Shown: piece by piece, positions 37,167-48,804 of the stretch
Layout: each line of letters opens with the position of its first letter
Numbering within the stretch: the first letter of the stretch is position 1
DNA from: Aphrophora alni
Taxonomy: Eukaryota > Arthropoda > Insecta > Hemiptera > Aphrophoridae
Direction of reading: 5' to 3'
DNA length: 64,000 nucleotides
NCBI GenBank assembly: GCA_963513935.1
Contig: OY740768.1
Span: 72,516,877-72,580,876 of the forward strand
The notes under the pieces: generated by a model
What the model was told of the DNA's origin: nothing
Seen by the model: only the letters and a program-made list of their open reading frames with translations
The model's database searches: none
Made by a program: the position numbers and the translations under genes

Positions 37167-37999
37167 TGTTAGGAATAAGTTAGTATTAGGATAATATTAA
37201 GGCTATATTAGGAAGTAATCATATTCACAAAGCTCAGAATGACCCAACTATTGTGAAACAAGTAAAAAAATGTTGAAATGTTTGACTTGCAAACTCAACT
37301 AGGTTACCAAGACAACAAAAGGTATATAAGCAATCAGCAGGATTCAGAGGTCTCTCTTGTCTTTTGGAGCTTGGAAGATACACGGCTGTGTGGCTAGCCG
37401 TGGTGGAAGATGGCCCAGGAAATCCACTCAACAAACCGTAAGCAAGCATTTCTATTTTTTATAAAATCACTAATAAAATGTGTTCTCATTTATTTAGAGA
37501 ATAACAATAGTTGGAATACTTCTGGGCTTTGAATAAATAATATTGTTTTGTTTTATTGTTTAATTAAATTCCTATTATTGTATTAAAGTTTTGTAGTTAA
37601 ATTATTGTATTAAAGTTTTGTATTTAAATTATTGTATTAAAGTTTTGTAGTTAAATTATTGTATTAAAGTTTTGTATTTAAATTATTGTATTAAAGTCTT
37701 GTAATAAAGTATAGCAGTAAAGTATTAGGCAAATAGACATAAGTTTCATACCAAAGATAAGATTTAAATAAAATACTGAACCACTGATCTTGATTATTAA
37801 TTGAAATTAAAGAACCCAGGCAGTTTTAAGGGCCGTTCATAACAGCACCATCATTTTCCATAAGTCTCTGTAAAGTTTGTGAAAGTTATTTATTGATTTT
37901 AGTAGAAACTGAGATGTTATGTCGGTAAAAACTGGCGTATACGCTTGTACATTTGATTTTGAGTTTGAGGTTTATTGCAATAAACATTGTCTTCAAACA
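37167..37999 (+). mobile_element. Possible LTR-like segment with TATA promoter and polyadenylation signal
   Basis: It begins TGTTAGGAATAAG, has GGTATATAAGC at about 37321-37331, AATAAA at about 37979-37984 and TTCAAACA at 37992-37999, followed by TTGGTGTC, which could be a primer-binding site. The less AT-rich part at 37310-37440 includes AAGATGGCCC (ATG at about 37409) and a splice-donor-like ACCGTAAGC at about 37437. It may therefore equally be the promoter and first exon of a gene. No flanking duplication was found, and no second LTR is in the window. Confidence 0.3.
37577..37711 (+). repeat. 27-bp tandem repeat with 54-bp higher-order period
   Basis: Five units start at 37577, 37604, 37631, 37658 and 37685, with sequence ATTGTATTAAAGTTTTGTAG. 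Alternate units carry TAGTTAA and TATTTAA, so the array grew by duplicating a two-unit block. Confidence 0.92.
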
Positions 38000-38719
38000 A
38001 GAGTTGGTGTCATTATTAATCTCCCGATTTCACCCTACTCACCCTACTTCATCTGTCGATCACAGTCTTCTGTGCATAGTTCCTGGTAACGTGCACCTTC
38101 CAAAGACGAAAATGTAAGTAATTCTTCAGAACTGTATCATTGGATGGACCACTTCCACAAACAGCGTTGTTAATTTGTGGGGACGTCTACAGAACATATT
38201 ACGTACATTCCTCTAACCTGGATCTTGATGGAAAACCAATTCCGACGTTTAATAGAGAAGTTGGTGGTTTTAGTACAGAGATATCCATCTCGTTGAATTC
38301 CCCAAAAAGAAGTAAATATTTTGTTTTATTGTAAACTAATAATTTTTGATTTAATTTAATTTACAAGTTGATTTGACAAGTTTATGCAGATTGTTTTCCC
38401 AATTAATTTGTCAGAGATAAAATGAAGTAAACAAACACACAAAAGAGTTACACATATGGTCACAATGACTTTCATAGAGAGAAATTATGATATTAAAATA
38501 AGTTATATGCCATGTCCGTAAAAGTTAATTAAAATTTAAATATTGTTGTATATTAACACTGAACATGACATACTAGTAACCTATTATTGAAAACGTATAA
38601 GCTTTTTTGACCACTTTTCATCTCTTACAGCCTAATATTTCAATATAATTTTTATAGTTAGTGGTATATCTGTAACTATGACCACATTTTGATTGATTCT
38701 GAAATGAAAATTAAATGTT
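38000..38719. other. Mixed-composition stretch, no assigned gene
   Basis: 38040-38335 is less AT-rich and includes a 64-codon ORF (38140-38334) with an unremarkable product, plus acceptor- and donor-like sites (CAG near 38065, AAATGTAAGTA near 38110). I recognise no protein family in it. Confidence 0.3.
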
Positions 38720-39475
38720 TTTAACTCCTTTACAAGGGTTTTAATGTAAATTTGACCTGAGATATTATATCTTTGTAATTTGAAAGACTTGTACAGAATT
38801 TAATTAGATTCTTGCTGTTGTAAACAATTATATTAGGACGGATAATTATTGCCTTTGATGTAAACACTTTTGAAAAATATTGTCTTATGAGCAACCTTTG
38901 TCAGTAACAGTACAAGATTCACTTGGAACATTCACATTTTCTCACCCATTCATATAGATAAAAAATAATATTCGCAAAATGTCTACTTATGCACGAGAAA
39001 AAACCAATTGATATCTTCATCAATTGTATATTTTATGGAACTTAAGTTATTATAGAAACTAATCAGCTTATTGAAAAACGTTTTGTAATAAATTAATTTC
39101 ATACATATTTATAATTTAAATAATTCATATTTCGGCGTTGACCCGTCATCGTGAGCGAGTGGGGAGTTATGATTTGTAAATCCTGGTTACGAAAGCAAGA
39201 ATTACGATAAAGGAAACTCGATGTGCTGACCACGAATCCTCATCATGAAACCCTAGGCCAAGTACGAGCTATTGCGCCAAGAATATAGAAAAATAAGGTT
39301 GCTTTGGTTTTGTTACAAAGTTAGTCTAAAGCGTAAATTGCATTTGATTGAATTCAAGTTTTTAATGACCGTGGGGATGGTTTATTTTAGATGTTTGTCA
39401 ATATATTTCTGTACTATAAGTTTATGTTACTTTCGATATGGAAAACACTTCACATTTCACCATATCTTGAATAAA
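38720..39475 (+). repeat. Dispersed repeat family Q, copy 1
   Basis: Aligns with 44762-45405: TTACAAGGGTTTTAA, AATTAGATT, a GTTGACCCGTCATCGTGA box, GGAGTTATGA, AACTCGATGTGCTGACCAC, CTATTGCGCCAAGAATA, AACGTAAAT and TTACTTTCGA-like blocks in the same order. The GTTGACC box links it to the SINE-like copies at 2490 and 28700. The 98-codon ORF at 39272-39568 overlaps it, is broken in the other copy and has no known domain. Confidence 0.7.
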
Positions 39476-41039
39476 TCGGTGGAGATAATTTGGAGAAAAC
39501 CCATAGTATTAAGTTTTTCCTTTATGGAAGCTTTTCTCTATTATTCAGTTATTTGTAAAAATATATAACACCTCGAGATATCAATAACTGTTGGATAAAT
39601 GACTACAATAATTTTCTTTTATGGTGTTTTTCTTATGAAATGTTACTTATTGTCACTTATTTTTTTAACTAATTATAATTCCTGCTAGATTTAGCCTAAT
39701 GTTGTAAACACATAACACTTTTCATTCTAAGTTTTTAATTAAATTTAATACAATTTAATTGAAATTATTAAATTAAAAAAAACATTATTATTATAAATAT
39801 ATTATCAATAATAAAATAATAAATTATTAAACGTAAATAAAATTTAAAACATGAAATTTATTGCAATTTCTGTGGAACATGCAGACAGGATGTTACTTTG
39901 TCTTGAGTACGTAATTTTGTCGTGAACCATACAAATAAGTGAATTTCATTTTAAAACTCATTAAATTAAATTATTTGTCTTTAGAGTAACTACAAAAATT
40001 AACGGAACTAAACTTTGGAGCTCAAAAGTTTACTGCCAGTAACTTTCTAAATCAAATTAAACCCCCTTAACTAAAGCTACATCCCATAATTGTTGTTTCA
40101 AAGTTTACTGAAACAATTTTAAGAAATTTTAACACAGCAAAGGAATAGAATAACTCTAAAACAAACAAAGTATTATACTCTTAAAATGTTTAATATTTTC
40201 ATCAAGCTATATAAATATAACAAAATTATTTGTTGATTTTGAATTGTAAGACTTCCTACTTTTCCTTACAGGATATTCTTTGATAAACAATTTAAGAATT
40301 TTATATTTTTAGAATGAGTTTTGGTTTGAAATTTATTTTTTAAGTCTTTCATAATGCTTTTCACCATGTTAAGCAATTTTGAATACATACAGTTTTATAC
40401 GTTTTCGTAATAATTGATAGTTATTTATTTTATTTTGAAATCTTGTTTCAAGGTTCGAGATTTATACCATAAAACATGTCCCCGACAGCTTGGATTTATT
40501 ACTACTTTATAGTACATCACAAACGTTTCTTGGCATTTTCTCTCCTCTGCTAGCAAAATTGTAGGAAATCATCACAAATTAACGAAAACCGTAAATACAA
40601 CACAATACTTAATATTAACCTAATATTACTTCTTTGTAGTAAATCACAAATTAATAAAATGAAACTTGTGCACATGAATTAGTATTAGCCTAATACAGGT
40701 TAATTTTAGGTCTAAGGAAAACGTACTTTTTGCGTCAGTTTTGTCCAATGTCGAGTCCTAGGCTTGTATTTTGCTCTAATTAATTCAAGAATCCAATGTA
40801 GCCTATATTTAACAGAAAGCTACATAAAGTTTGTGTAATGAATTGAATTTGTAGTTTATTTATTTTTTACTTTTTTAAAATTGAATATGTATTATTATTT
40901 ATTTACAGAGCTGAATATAAATAAATGCGTATTCTGTTACATAGTCAATAATAAATATGGATGGATTGAATTATAATGCACGTTATTTTATATCCAACGT
41001 TTGTGCGTAGAATTGTTTTATTTAGAGTCTTGCTTTCCA
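39476..41039. other. AT-rich non-coding stretch
   Basis: No gene or clear repeat recognised. Confidence 0.5.
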
Positions 41040-41580
41040 ATAGGACATTGTTTGGTCATTTGAGAACAATGAGATTGAGCATTGAATAATGAGATTGAGC
41101 TTTCCACAATTCAATATGTGGTCCGCACTCTTTTGGCCATACCCTCAGAGTAGACATTGGTCACTTGTTGCGTTTCCCAATTTGAATAGGTAGTCATGTT
41201 ACCCGATCAGTCTAAAGGCATCAACATTGGTTGCTCGAGGAATTGTCTGAGAGAGTATTCCATAGTTTTGGATTCGATCCTATCGTATTCTAGCGGCCAC
41301 CATCTGGTATTGATAATTTAGCCAACACAACATAGCCGAGTCGATGTTACGCCTGGCTAAATTTATAGAAAGTGTTACTTTAAGCTTAGCTTCACACCCA
41401 CTAAGGTGTCAGTGTGCTCGTGTCAATGTGTGAAGATAACCAAGCTTCTTCCTGGATGTCATAGCAACCAATGGCTCCTTCTGACAAATAGACAACATTC
41501 TGCTATCAATGGCTTTCTTAGCACATTCCGAAGATAGCTGACTGCTAATTAACTAGGAAGGCATGTTATTTGCAATGGCG
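41040..41580. other. Higher-complexity block, origin unknown
   Basis: Clearly less AT-rich than its flanks. On the minus strand GGATCGAATCC (41280-41270) is one base from the pol III B-box consensus, and TGGTGGCCGCTAG lies just upstream, suggesting a degenerate SINE. A short direct duplication of AATGAGATTGAGC occurs at 41070-41102. No protein match. Confidence 0.3.
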
Positions 41581-42719
41581 TTGTTTTTTGGTCGTTGTTG
41601 AAAGTTTTAACATCTTGGCTATTTAAATTATTTCATAGGGAGTTAACTGCTACCGAGCTCTAAACAGCCTCTAAAACTGTAAGTTTTATAATAACCTGAT
41701 TTACCTTATTTGACATGTACCTCGATTAAAATTTAAGACTAACAGTTTTATTTCCAAGAAAAGGAATTTAATTTATATATTTCAAATAAAAAATACTTTT
41801 CCAAACGAGAGTTCAGTAAAACATAATAGCATGATCAATTATTAATTCTAACAAATTTTTGAAAATAATCACAAGTTTGTGTATGTTTTCAATCATTGGC
41901 TTCATTCCCAGGTTGAATATAAAATACAACTCCCGGGAATATTTATAAAATATGTACTATAAATGCAAACTATATTCTTGCCCTAATTCACTTGTTTTAT
42001 TTTATTACATGACGTTGACCTACTCTTGTTTTAGAATATAATCTATTTTAATAAGGTCATACGACTGGAGATAGCTATCTAGTAGTGGTAAGCAGTATAA
42101 TATACAGTATCATAAGAACATCATGACCCAAGCGGATTTCCATATTAAATATCAAAAACTGAATGCTTATTCGGTTCGCTATTTATATTTAGCTCCATCT
42201 TTTGTTTAATTTCACTTATTTTAATAATATTCCTGTAATATTGTATTATTGTGTTAAATTTAGTGGTATTAAACTAGTAAAATATTACGTAAAATCTTTT
42301 GGTGTGGGTTGCAATAATTTGCGTTAAATCCGTTTATAGGGATATTTCAAAGTTACACAAATAATTATTGCTTTGGAAGTGTGGGTAATTTGGTAATAAT
42401 AATTTAATACGTTAAATTATATTTTATTTAGTTTTTAGTAATAACTAAGAAATTTTTTTTAGACAATTCCCATGGTGGAAATAGCTATGCACAATTTGTT
42501 CCTTATTATAATACAAAGTAAATGAGATTGGTTTGAAGTTGTTTAGTCTATTCAGTTTACACGTGCATATCTTAAACGATTATTGATGGATATTAGTGAA
42601 CCTTTAGGAACAGACGCTTCTTGTAAAAGACTAATACCCATATTAAATCGAGTAATCGTATTTAAACAAAATATAAAAATCACATTTATCAGAATAAACC
42701 GTGTACAGACTTCGTCATT
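41581..42719. other. AT-rich non-coding stretch
   Basis: Nothing recognised. Confidence 0.5.
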
Positions 42720-43420
42720 ATAATTGCTGAACGGGCGTCAACTATCATCGAACTCCTAACGATGTTACAATAAAACCCGGCCCCAGTGTGTCCCGGACCT
42801 GGTTTTCAAAGTACAACTCATTTGGTTGCAAGACAGGTTGCGATAGTACTGGCTCTAAGGTAAAACTTTTGGTTGTCTTTAAACTAGAAACCAGGTAGAT
42901 AGAGCATCATTTTGGGGTGGGTACAGTGGATGTCTATGACGATTAGCAGGGGGATAAAACTTTACTTATCTACCAGATTTAGCTGTGGGGGGTCCTTGGG
43001 TTTTCAGTATTGCAGAGACTGCTATAAATGGTGAAGAATTAACCATCAACTTGACAGTTTCTATCCCAATATTTCAGTTTTTTATAGAGGAATCAGGTTT
43101 CTTTTTGGATTTCCAAGGATGACATTGTGTAGGTTTACCTTATCAGTAATACTCCTGTGGATACAAGTTCGATATCCGTTCACCTTTTTACTGAGCAATA
43201 TTGACATTTCTCCATCAAAGGACGTAAGTATGTTTTACAGGCTAAGCTCAAATCCTCCTGTGTCGCCTCAATTTTTAAGCAGTGACTTTCCTGAGTAGGC
43301 TGATTCTATGGCGCCTTTTAATCATCCCTTTTTTTATGTGTTCGTCGTAGACATTTTTTTGGCCCAGAATAATGCCTAAATATGTTGGCAATAAACTATT
43401 GTACATATAACACAGGTTGA
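42720..43420. other. Higher-GC block, probably an old unidentified element
   Basis: About 700 bp with markedly higher GC than the flanks (for example AACCCGGCCCCAGTGTG near 42775), yet stops in all frames and no recognisable motif. An eroded repeat or UTR-like sequence is possible. Confidence 0.3.
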
Positions 43421-44164
43421 CTTACATTTATGTGCTGGTTCACGTCTGAACCTTAGGGCACATTACCCTATCTAAAATACTCTATTAGTTACCACAAAAC
43501 GCAATCATTGCTGTTTTGTCCAAGTGTAACTTGGATTATAAAGAAATACAAAACATAATTGCAAACAAGAAATTTGGTATGTTTTCGTATCTTTGAATAT
43601 TTCATGGATCAGTGGTAAAAGAATAATAAAGAAATTGGACCTTAAATAAAATAACAAAACTATTAAAACAATAAAGTTTAATTAATCAGTTGAATAATTC
43701 ATGAATTACATCTGATAATGTGGCCAAACTATCAAAAAAACAAGAAATAAATCATTTAACAAAGAATCAAACAATAAATAATTGCTTTAGTCAAACATCT
43801 GCATTATCACATTTTCATTTTCATAGATAGTGGGGACATCATGTCTATGAAAAGTGGGGACATCTGTCCTATTATGTTGTACAGACTAACATAATGCAAA
43901 TGAAGGACTCAAAATATTAATAATAGAAACAAAGTTATTTATAAACTTCTGTTCTTCTATATTCCTTTTCGATGGCTATGTAACAAACTTCCAAACATTG
44001 AGTTTCCTAGGTAAATAAGATTAATTTTAAATTTGTTTTTATTACGAATAACAACTAACATACATTTTAAAAAGACTGATTAAGTATGACAATTTCATGA
44101 ACAATTAATACTATTTTATTTTTTATATCATAAACCTTTATAATCTGTTTGTTCTAGCAAATGT
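43421..44164. other. AT-rich non-coding stretch
   Basis: Contains a local duplication, GTGGGGACATC at about 43831 and 43857. No gene. Confidence 0.5.
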
Positions 44165-44205
44165 ATCACTGAGAATGGCGAAACTGTTGTTGAATCACTT
44201 TTGAT
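44165..44205 (+). repeat. Decayed hammerhead-like motif of the Penelope-type repeat
   Basis: TGTATCACTGAGAATGGCG and then a TGTTGTTGAATCAC string parallel TGTATCACTGA ... TGTCGTTGAAACAC of the copy at 47946. The core is mutated and incomplete. Confidence 0.35.
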
Positions 44206-44761
44206 AAGTAAATGATATTTGTGAGAATATGTGTTTCATTAATTATGCTTAAAAAATAATATTGTATTAAATATATATGATTAAACCTAGATATCTATCA
44301 ACATTATGGAGTGGGAAAAATAACTGACAGAGTTATAAACAATTAAATTCCTTATTTTGTTGTAATTCGATATGTCAATTTTTTAAATTACATCTCTAAA
44401 GTCATAAAAAAAAAATTCCATTCCAATCTACAATCTAATACATTGATTGTGTCTGTTCCATTATCATTAAATTGTTGTTGATAATTACTGAATGTTTGTG
44501 GTGAAAATAATTTATTTGTTTATCAGTCTGGAATCCAATAACGAAAGAATAAATTGAAAATCTTAATTATCATTAATTATTTAGAAAATATTTTTATTCT
44601 AGAAACATTTATTACAAAAATAATATGTAAAATACACAGTTAATTATTCTATTTTTGTTTTGAGGGTTCATTATTATTATTTTTTAATTTTTGTTATATT
44701 TGAAAGTAACGTAAAGCACCACGTGTACAAAATTGCTCTAGTAATCATATTACTAAATATT

Positions 44762-45405
44762 TATTAATTTCGCTTACAAGGGCTTTAAAATAAATTTCAC
44801 CTGTGCTACTTTCTCTTTGTTGAACAGTAAAATGAAGGACAAATTTATTTAATTAGATTTTATCTGTTCCAAATATTTACTTTAAAAGATATTTTTGTAC
44901 CAGCGAAAATCGTCAGTATTTTTCAGGCATTCATCTAAATAAAAATTCCACGAAAATATGGAGATAACAAGAGAAAAATAATTATTGTTAGTAATATTTT
45001 TTTTTGTATTTCTTATGAGAAATAAAAATCCATAAACTTTAAAAAAATCTTGTTATCGTATTTTTTTAAAAGATATTTATATTTCTTTGTTGACCTGGCA
45101 TCGTGAATAAAGTAAGGAGTTATGAAAGCTAGAATTATGGAGAATGGAACTCGATGTGCTGACCACACATCATCCACCATGCAAGCCTATACCCTACATA
45201 GTATACCCTTCTGTATATGGGCTGTTGCGCAAAGAATACAAAAAGTGTAAGCTTGTGTTGTTTCTGTTATAAACTCACCTAAAACGTAAATCGTATTGAT
45301 TGAAATTAAGTTTTCATTGTTTGCCAGTTTTATACCTGTACTGTAAGTCTTTGTTACTATCGAGATTTGGAATAGACTTTACATTTCACATTTTTACCAA
45401 AATCT
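44762..45405 (+). repeat. Dispersed repeat family Q, copy 2
   Basis: Partner of 38720-39475. TTGACCTGGCATCGTGAA and AACTCGATGTGCTGACCAC are the clearest shared blocks. Confidence 0.7.
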
Positions 45406-47106
45406 GAAGAGAGTCCATAATTTACAGTTATTTCTTTTGACAACTACACCCTAATTTTGAGTTCGAAAAATGAAATACGATTGTGAAAATATAATAAGAC
45501 ATCGTTAAATGACGACCAAAAGATATTATTTTTACAACCAACTGGGGGGGGGGGGAGGCTCAGGATCCCTCAAAGCAAAACAGCAGTTTCGGATAAAATT
45601 GGTACAGATTTTTTCACCCATCATATAATATTATCTATATATTAGAAAGTAAAAAAAAAAAACCACAATTTTACCCTAATAACAGTTCACAAATTATATA
45701 AAAATTACATTTTTGTTTTACTAAATATTAAGGACTGTGGTATAAATAACAAGTCAATCTAGCTAGGCCATAAAAGATGTTCCATACAGTTTGGATCCTC
45801 CTATGTGGTGCATAATGGAGCATCTCTGATAGCTGCATAAAATACTCGTCTCAAAATATTTAACCAAAATAAAACTGTACGGGGAGCTGAAAATATATAT
45901 TAATTATTAATGTATTATATAAGAGGATTGCTACTATATGGCGGCTTGATTTAATTAACCGTGCCATATTGTGTACTTTATTAAGGATTAAATTTAATCG
46001 TAATTTGTATTCTAGTTCTGCTCTCAACCTAAACCCACACTAGTCTGTTAAAAAGTTTAATAATTAAAATTATTTTGGTTTTATCAAGTACATACATTTA
46101 ATTTATGATAGTTCCCACTCACCCTTCTCCAAACCAAATACAAACCATTAAAAACTATTAGTGACCAAAATGTTAGTTTGGTAGTTGTCAGTGAAAACAT
46201 GAATATTAAACACTATTTATTTATTTAAAAAGGATTTATATGTACTTCGATTGTGCCATTTTTCTTCTTGTTTAAAGGTGACAGAGTTATTTGTGTATTG
46301 AACATGCAAAGTTTACTTTGTTGCTCGTGCACCAAAACATTAATCGTACAAAAACAATTTTTTCTACAGTTACAGTTTTAACCAGAGTACCACACTTTTA
46401 TTTATATGAGTTTTATGTGCTTAATTTTATTTTAAGGTTATTCTATAATTACAATTTTCAAAATGCACATCACGTGATTTAACGATCAGCTGATTGTTCT
46501 AACTTTGCTCACACTGTGTGGAAAGAAAAATAAAATTTACTGATTATTACATAACGCTGAAATTAAACAGTCATGTTTCAGTTCGTTGTGACTGTAAAAG
46601 TGCACTTTAAACAGAACTGTTAGATAAACTTTGCAGTCATCATCGTTTTCGATTGTGCTATAAATGCTTATTTACAGTACATCGTATTTTCTTATAAAAT
46701 TGTGCTTTTAATATCTGTAAAAGTTATTTTGATTTTTAGCCAACGGTTCCTGAAAGGTAATATATTTTTGATACTTCAGATTTTGCACACTTGTTAGAGT
46801 CGTTGATCTTCACACTATGCTTAAAATTTTAACAAAACCGGTAAAGAACATTTTTAGAAATTGGGCTACATTCTTTAAAAACCTACCTATGGCTGATTTT
46901 AAGGGTTTGACTAATAACTTACAAACCGAGATTTTTTGAGAGATAGGTTTTGTGTGGGTAAGAGATTACACATGCATGAACCGATTTTGAGAAAATCGTA
47001 TTTAATTTTTTCTTATGACACCTATGAATTTTTAATGATGGAGTAATAATATTTCCTGGTTATTTAAAAACAAAGTGGTAATCGAATATTCTAATAGCGT
47101 ATCAAA
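45406..47106. other. AT-rich stretch with a poly-G run
   Basis: A run of about 13 G lies at about 45545-45557. A 63-codon ORF at 46291-46482 has no recognisable domain. GATCAGCTGAT near 46484 and CACGTGAT near 46471 are E-box-like sites; a donor-like CTGAAAGGTAATA lies near 46755. No gene is established. Confidence 0.4.
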
Positions 47107-47246
47107 AGTAAAAGAGATGGTCAAGAAAGATCTGATAGGAGATATGCAAGAGAAGGATCAAACCTAACCTACACGAAAAAGTGTAAATCCTGCCTAGATA
47201 CCTCGGGATTGCCAAGCCCATACTCACTTAAGTGACCCCCTGAGAA
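47107..47246 (+). repeat. Dispersed repeat family S, copy 1
   Basis: Shares CTAGATACCTCGGGATTGCC and the ATACTCACTTAAGTGACCCC-type end with copies at 50640-50782 (plus) and 56668-56840 (minus). Size of about 140-170 bp and scattered copies suggest a SINE or the end of a larger element. No poly(A) tail is seen. Confidence 0.6.
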
Positions 47247-47802
47247 AGTTATTGAAGACACTAAGATAGTAAAGAGATTTAACAAAATATATCCAAAAGA
47301 TTAGACTGTGAAATACTTATCTACAAAAAACTAGACAGCTATATTTTTATCCATCACAATTTTCTCTATGCTATATGTGAGGAAGTAAAGGAATAAAAAT
47401 TAACGTCATATAATTGACTGCGTTACAATATATTTTATCCTCTCAGTGTAGATTATCACAATCCAATCTGTTTTCCTGGTGTTCCTATTGTATTATTACC
47501 ATATTCCAATCAAGGCTTTTAGTCGCATTATATTAAACAAGCAAGCTAGTTAATTAGGTTATTATAATTTATAATGTTGAAGTGAAATAATTAAAAACGA
47601 TTTAGTTTGTGTAATATAATTCCTTTATTACTATAAAGCACATTTCACTGTTAAAGTAGATAATAATATTTAGTTAATGCACAATGTTCATTTACTCAGA
47701 TTGTATTACGTTTTGTAAATGAAAGGTTTGTTTTTTCGCAATAACAGTTATATTTAAAAAAATACGATTTATATATACGTTTGGCTATTAATATATATAA
47801 AT
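47247..47802. other. AT-rich non-coding stretch
   Basis: Nothing recognised. Confidence 0.5.
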
Positions 47803-48030
47803 AAATATTGAGCTTGACTTGTGAGATAATATTAAATTTAAATAGAAACTCGAACACAAGATCCCACAAAATTAGGCGTTTCAACGACAAAGTCGCTTTC
47901 CTCAGTGATACATAACTTTCTGTTATAGTTGTGTTATTGTAGCTCATGTATCACTGACTATGGCGACTTTGTCGTTGAAACACGTTTTATTAATTAAACG
48001 TAATTTTTGTGAGATCTTGTGTTCGAGTTT
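47803..48030. mobile_element. Penelope-type inverted-repeat insertion with two decayed hammerhead motifs
   Basis: Arms 47846-47913 and 47946-48030 are imperfect reverse complements, joined by about 32 bp. The left flank TTGAGCTTGACTTGTGAGA matches that of the 51909 insertion. The minus-strand motif (47911-47877) keeps a legal core CTGAGGA, helix II GCGAC-TTT-GTCGT and GAAAC, but has lost the GTC cleavage site. The plus-strand motif (about 47947-47981) has CTGACTA, with the essential G8 changed. Both should be inactive. Confidence 0.65.
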
Positions 48031-48348
48031 TTTTAAAAATCTATGAATACATATATTATTATTTGAACTTTTTTATATCAATATAAAAGTCAAAAATTTA
48101 AAAACCTTCTAATTGTATGAAATTCAAATATTTATAATCATCACTCTTTAAAAATCTTACTTCATTAATTTCAATTGCTAACAAATACCGATGCAAGCTG
48201 TAAAAATCTAGAAAAGTTTAGATTGGGTTATATTTATTACAGTTGAAATTTCTGATTTTAAAAGTTAAAGACTTTTTATTGGGTTTTATAACATACAAAA
48301 TGATTTCAAAAGAAGTAAAAAGTTAAATTTTAAAAAATATATACAAAT

Positions 48349-48351
<3 letters not shown>
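48031..48351. other. AT-rich non-coding stretch
   Basis: Nothing recognised. Confidence 0.5.

Positions 48352-48392
<41 letters not shown>
48352..48392. repeat. (AT)n microsatellite
   Basis: About 41 bp of alternating AT. Confidence 0.95.
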
Positions 48393-48396
<4 letters not shown>

Positions 48397-48772
48397 AGAA
48401 AATAACATTACTTCTTACTTTTGCCAGATCCATCGATAAATGTCGATAAATGACTTGGGAAAAGCTTAAAGTTTAAATACTTTATTAAATAATTCGTAAT
48501 TTCAACCACCATTTTTGAGAATTTTAAGATTTAAAGTTAAATTCTGAGACATTCTTCGGGTTTATACAGTATTATATACATTTGTTTATACAAATAATGT
48601 ATATACATTTGTTTTTTCTCCAAAAAATAATAATACTCTAGATAGTTCAAACATTATTGTTTACGGTTTTGTGTTTTCAGTATGTTTTTAGCAAAAACAA
48701 AATAATAGTTTGAATTCTCGCTTCTACCTATTTTGCTTAGTAACAGTCTTATGCTACCAACTGTCAATAGTG

Positions 48773-48804
48773 TTAGGTTAGGTTAGGTTAGGTTAGGTTA
48801 GGTT
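48773..48804 (+). repeat. Interstitial (TTAGG)n telomere-type repeat
   Basis: Six uninterrupted TTAGG units followed by TTA. TTAGG is the ancestral arthropod telomere repeat. Such short internal tracts can arise when telomerase or a repair event adds repeats at a break. Confidence 0.9.

Noticed and set aside
39272..39568. 98-codon ORF, longest plain ORF in the window
   Set aside because: It overlaps repeat family Q, is interrupted in the other copy at about 45220-45480 and has no recognisable domain.
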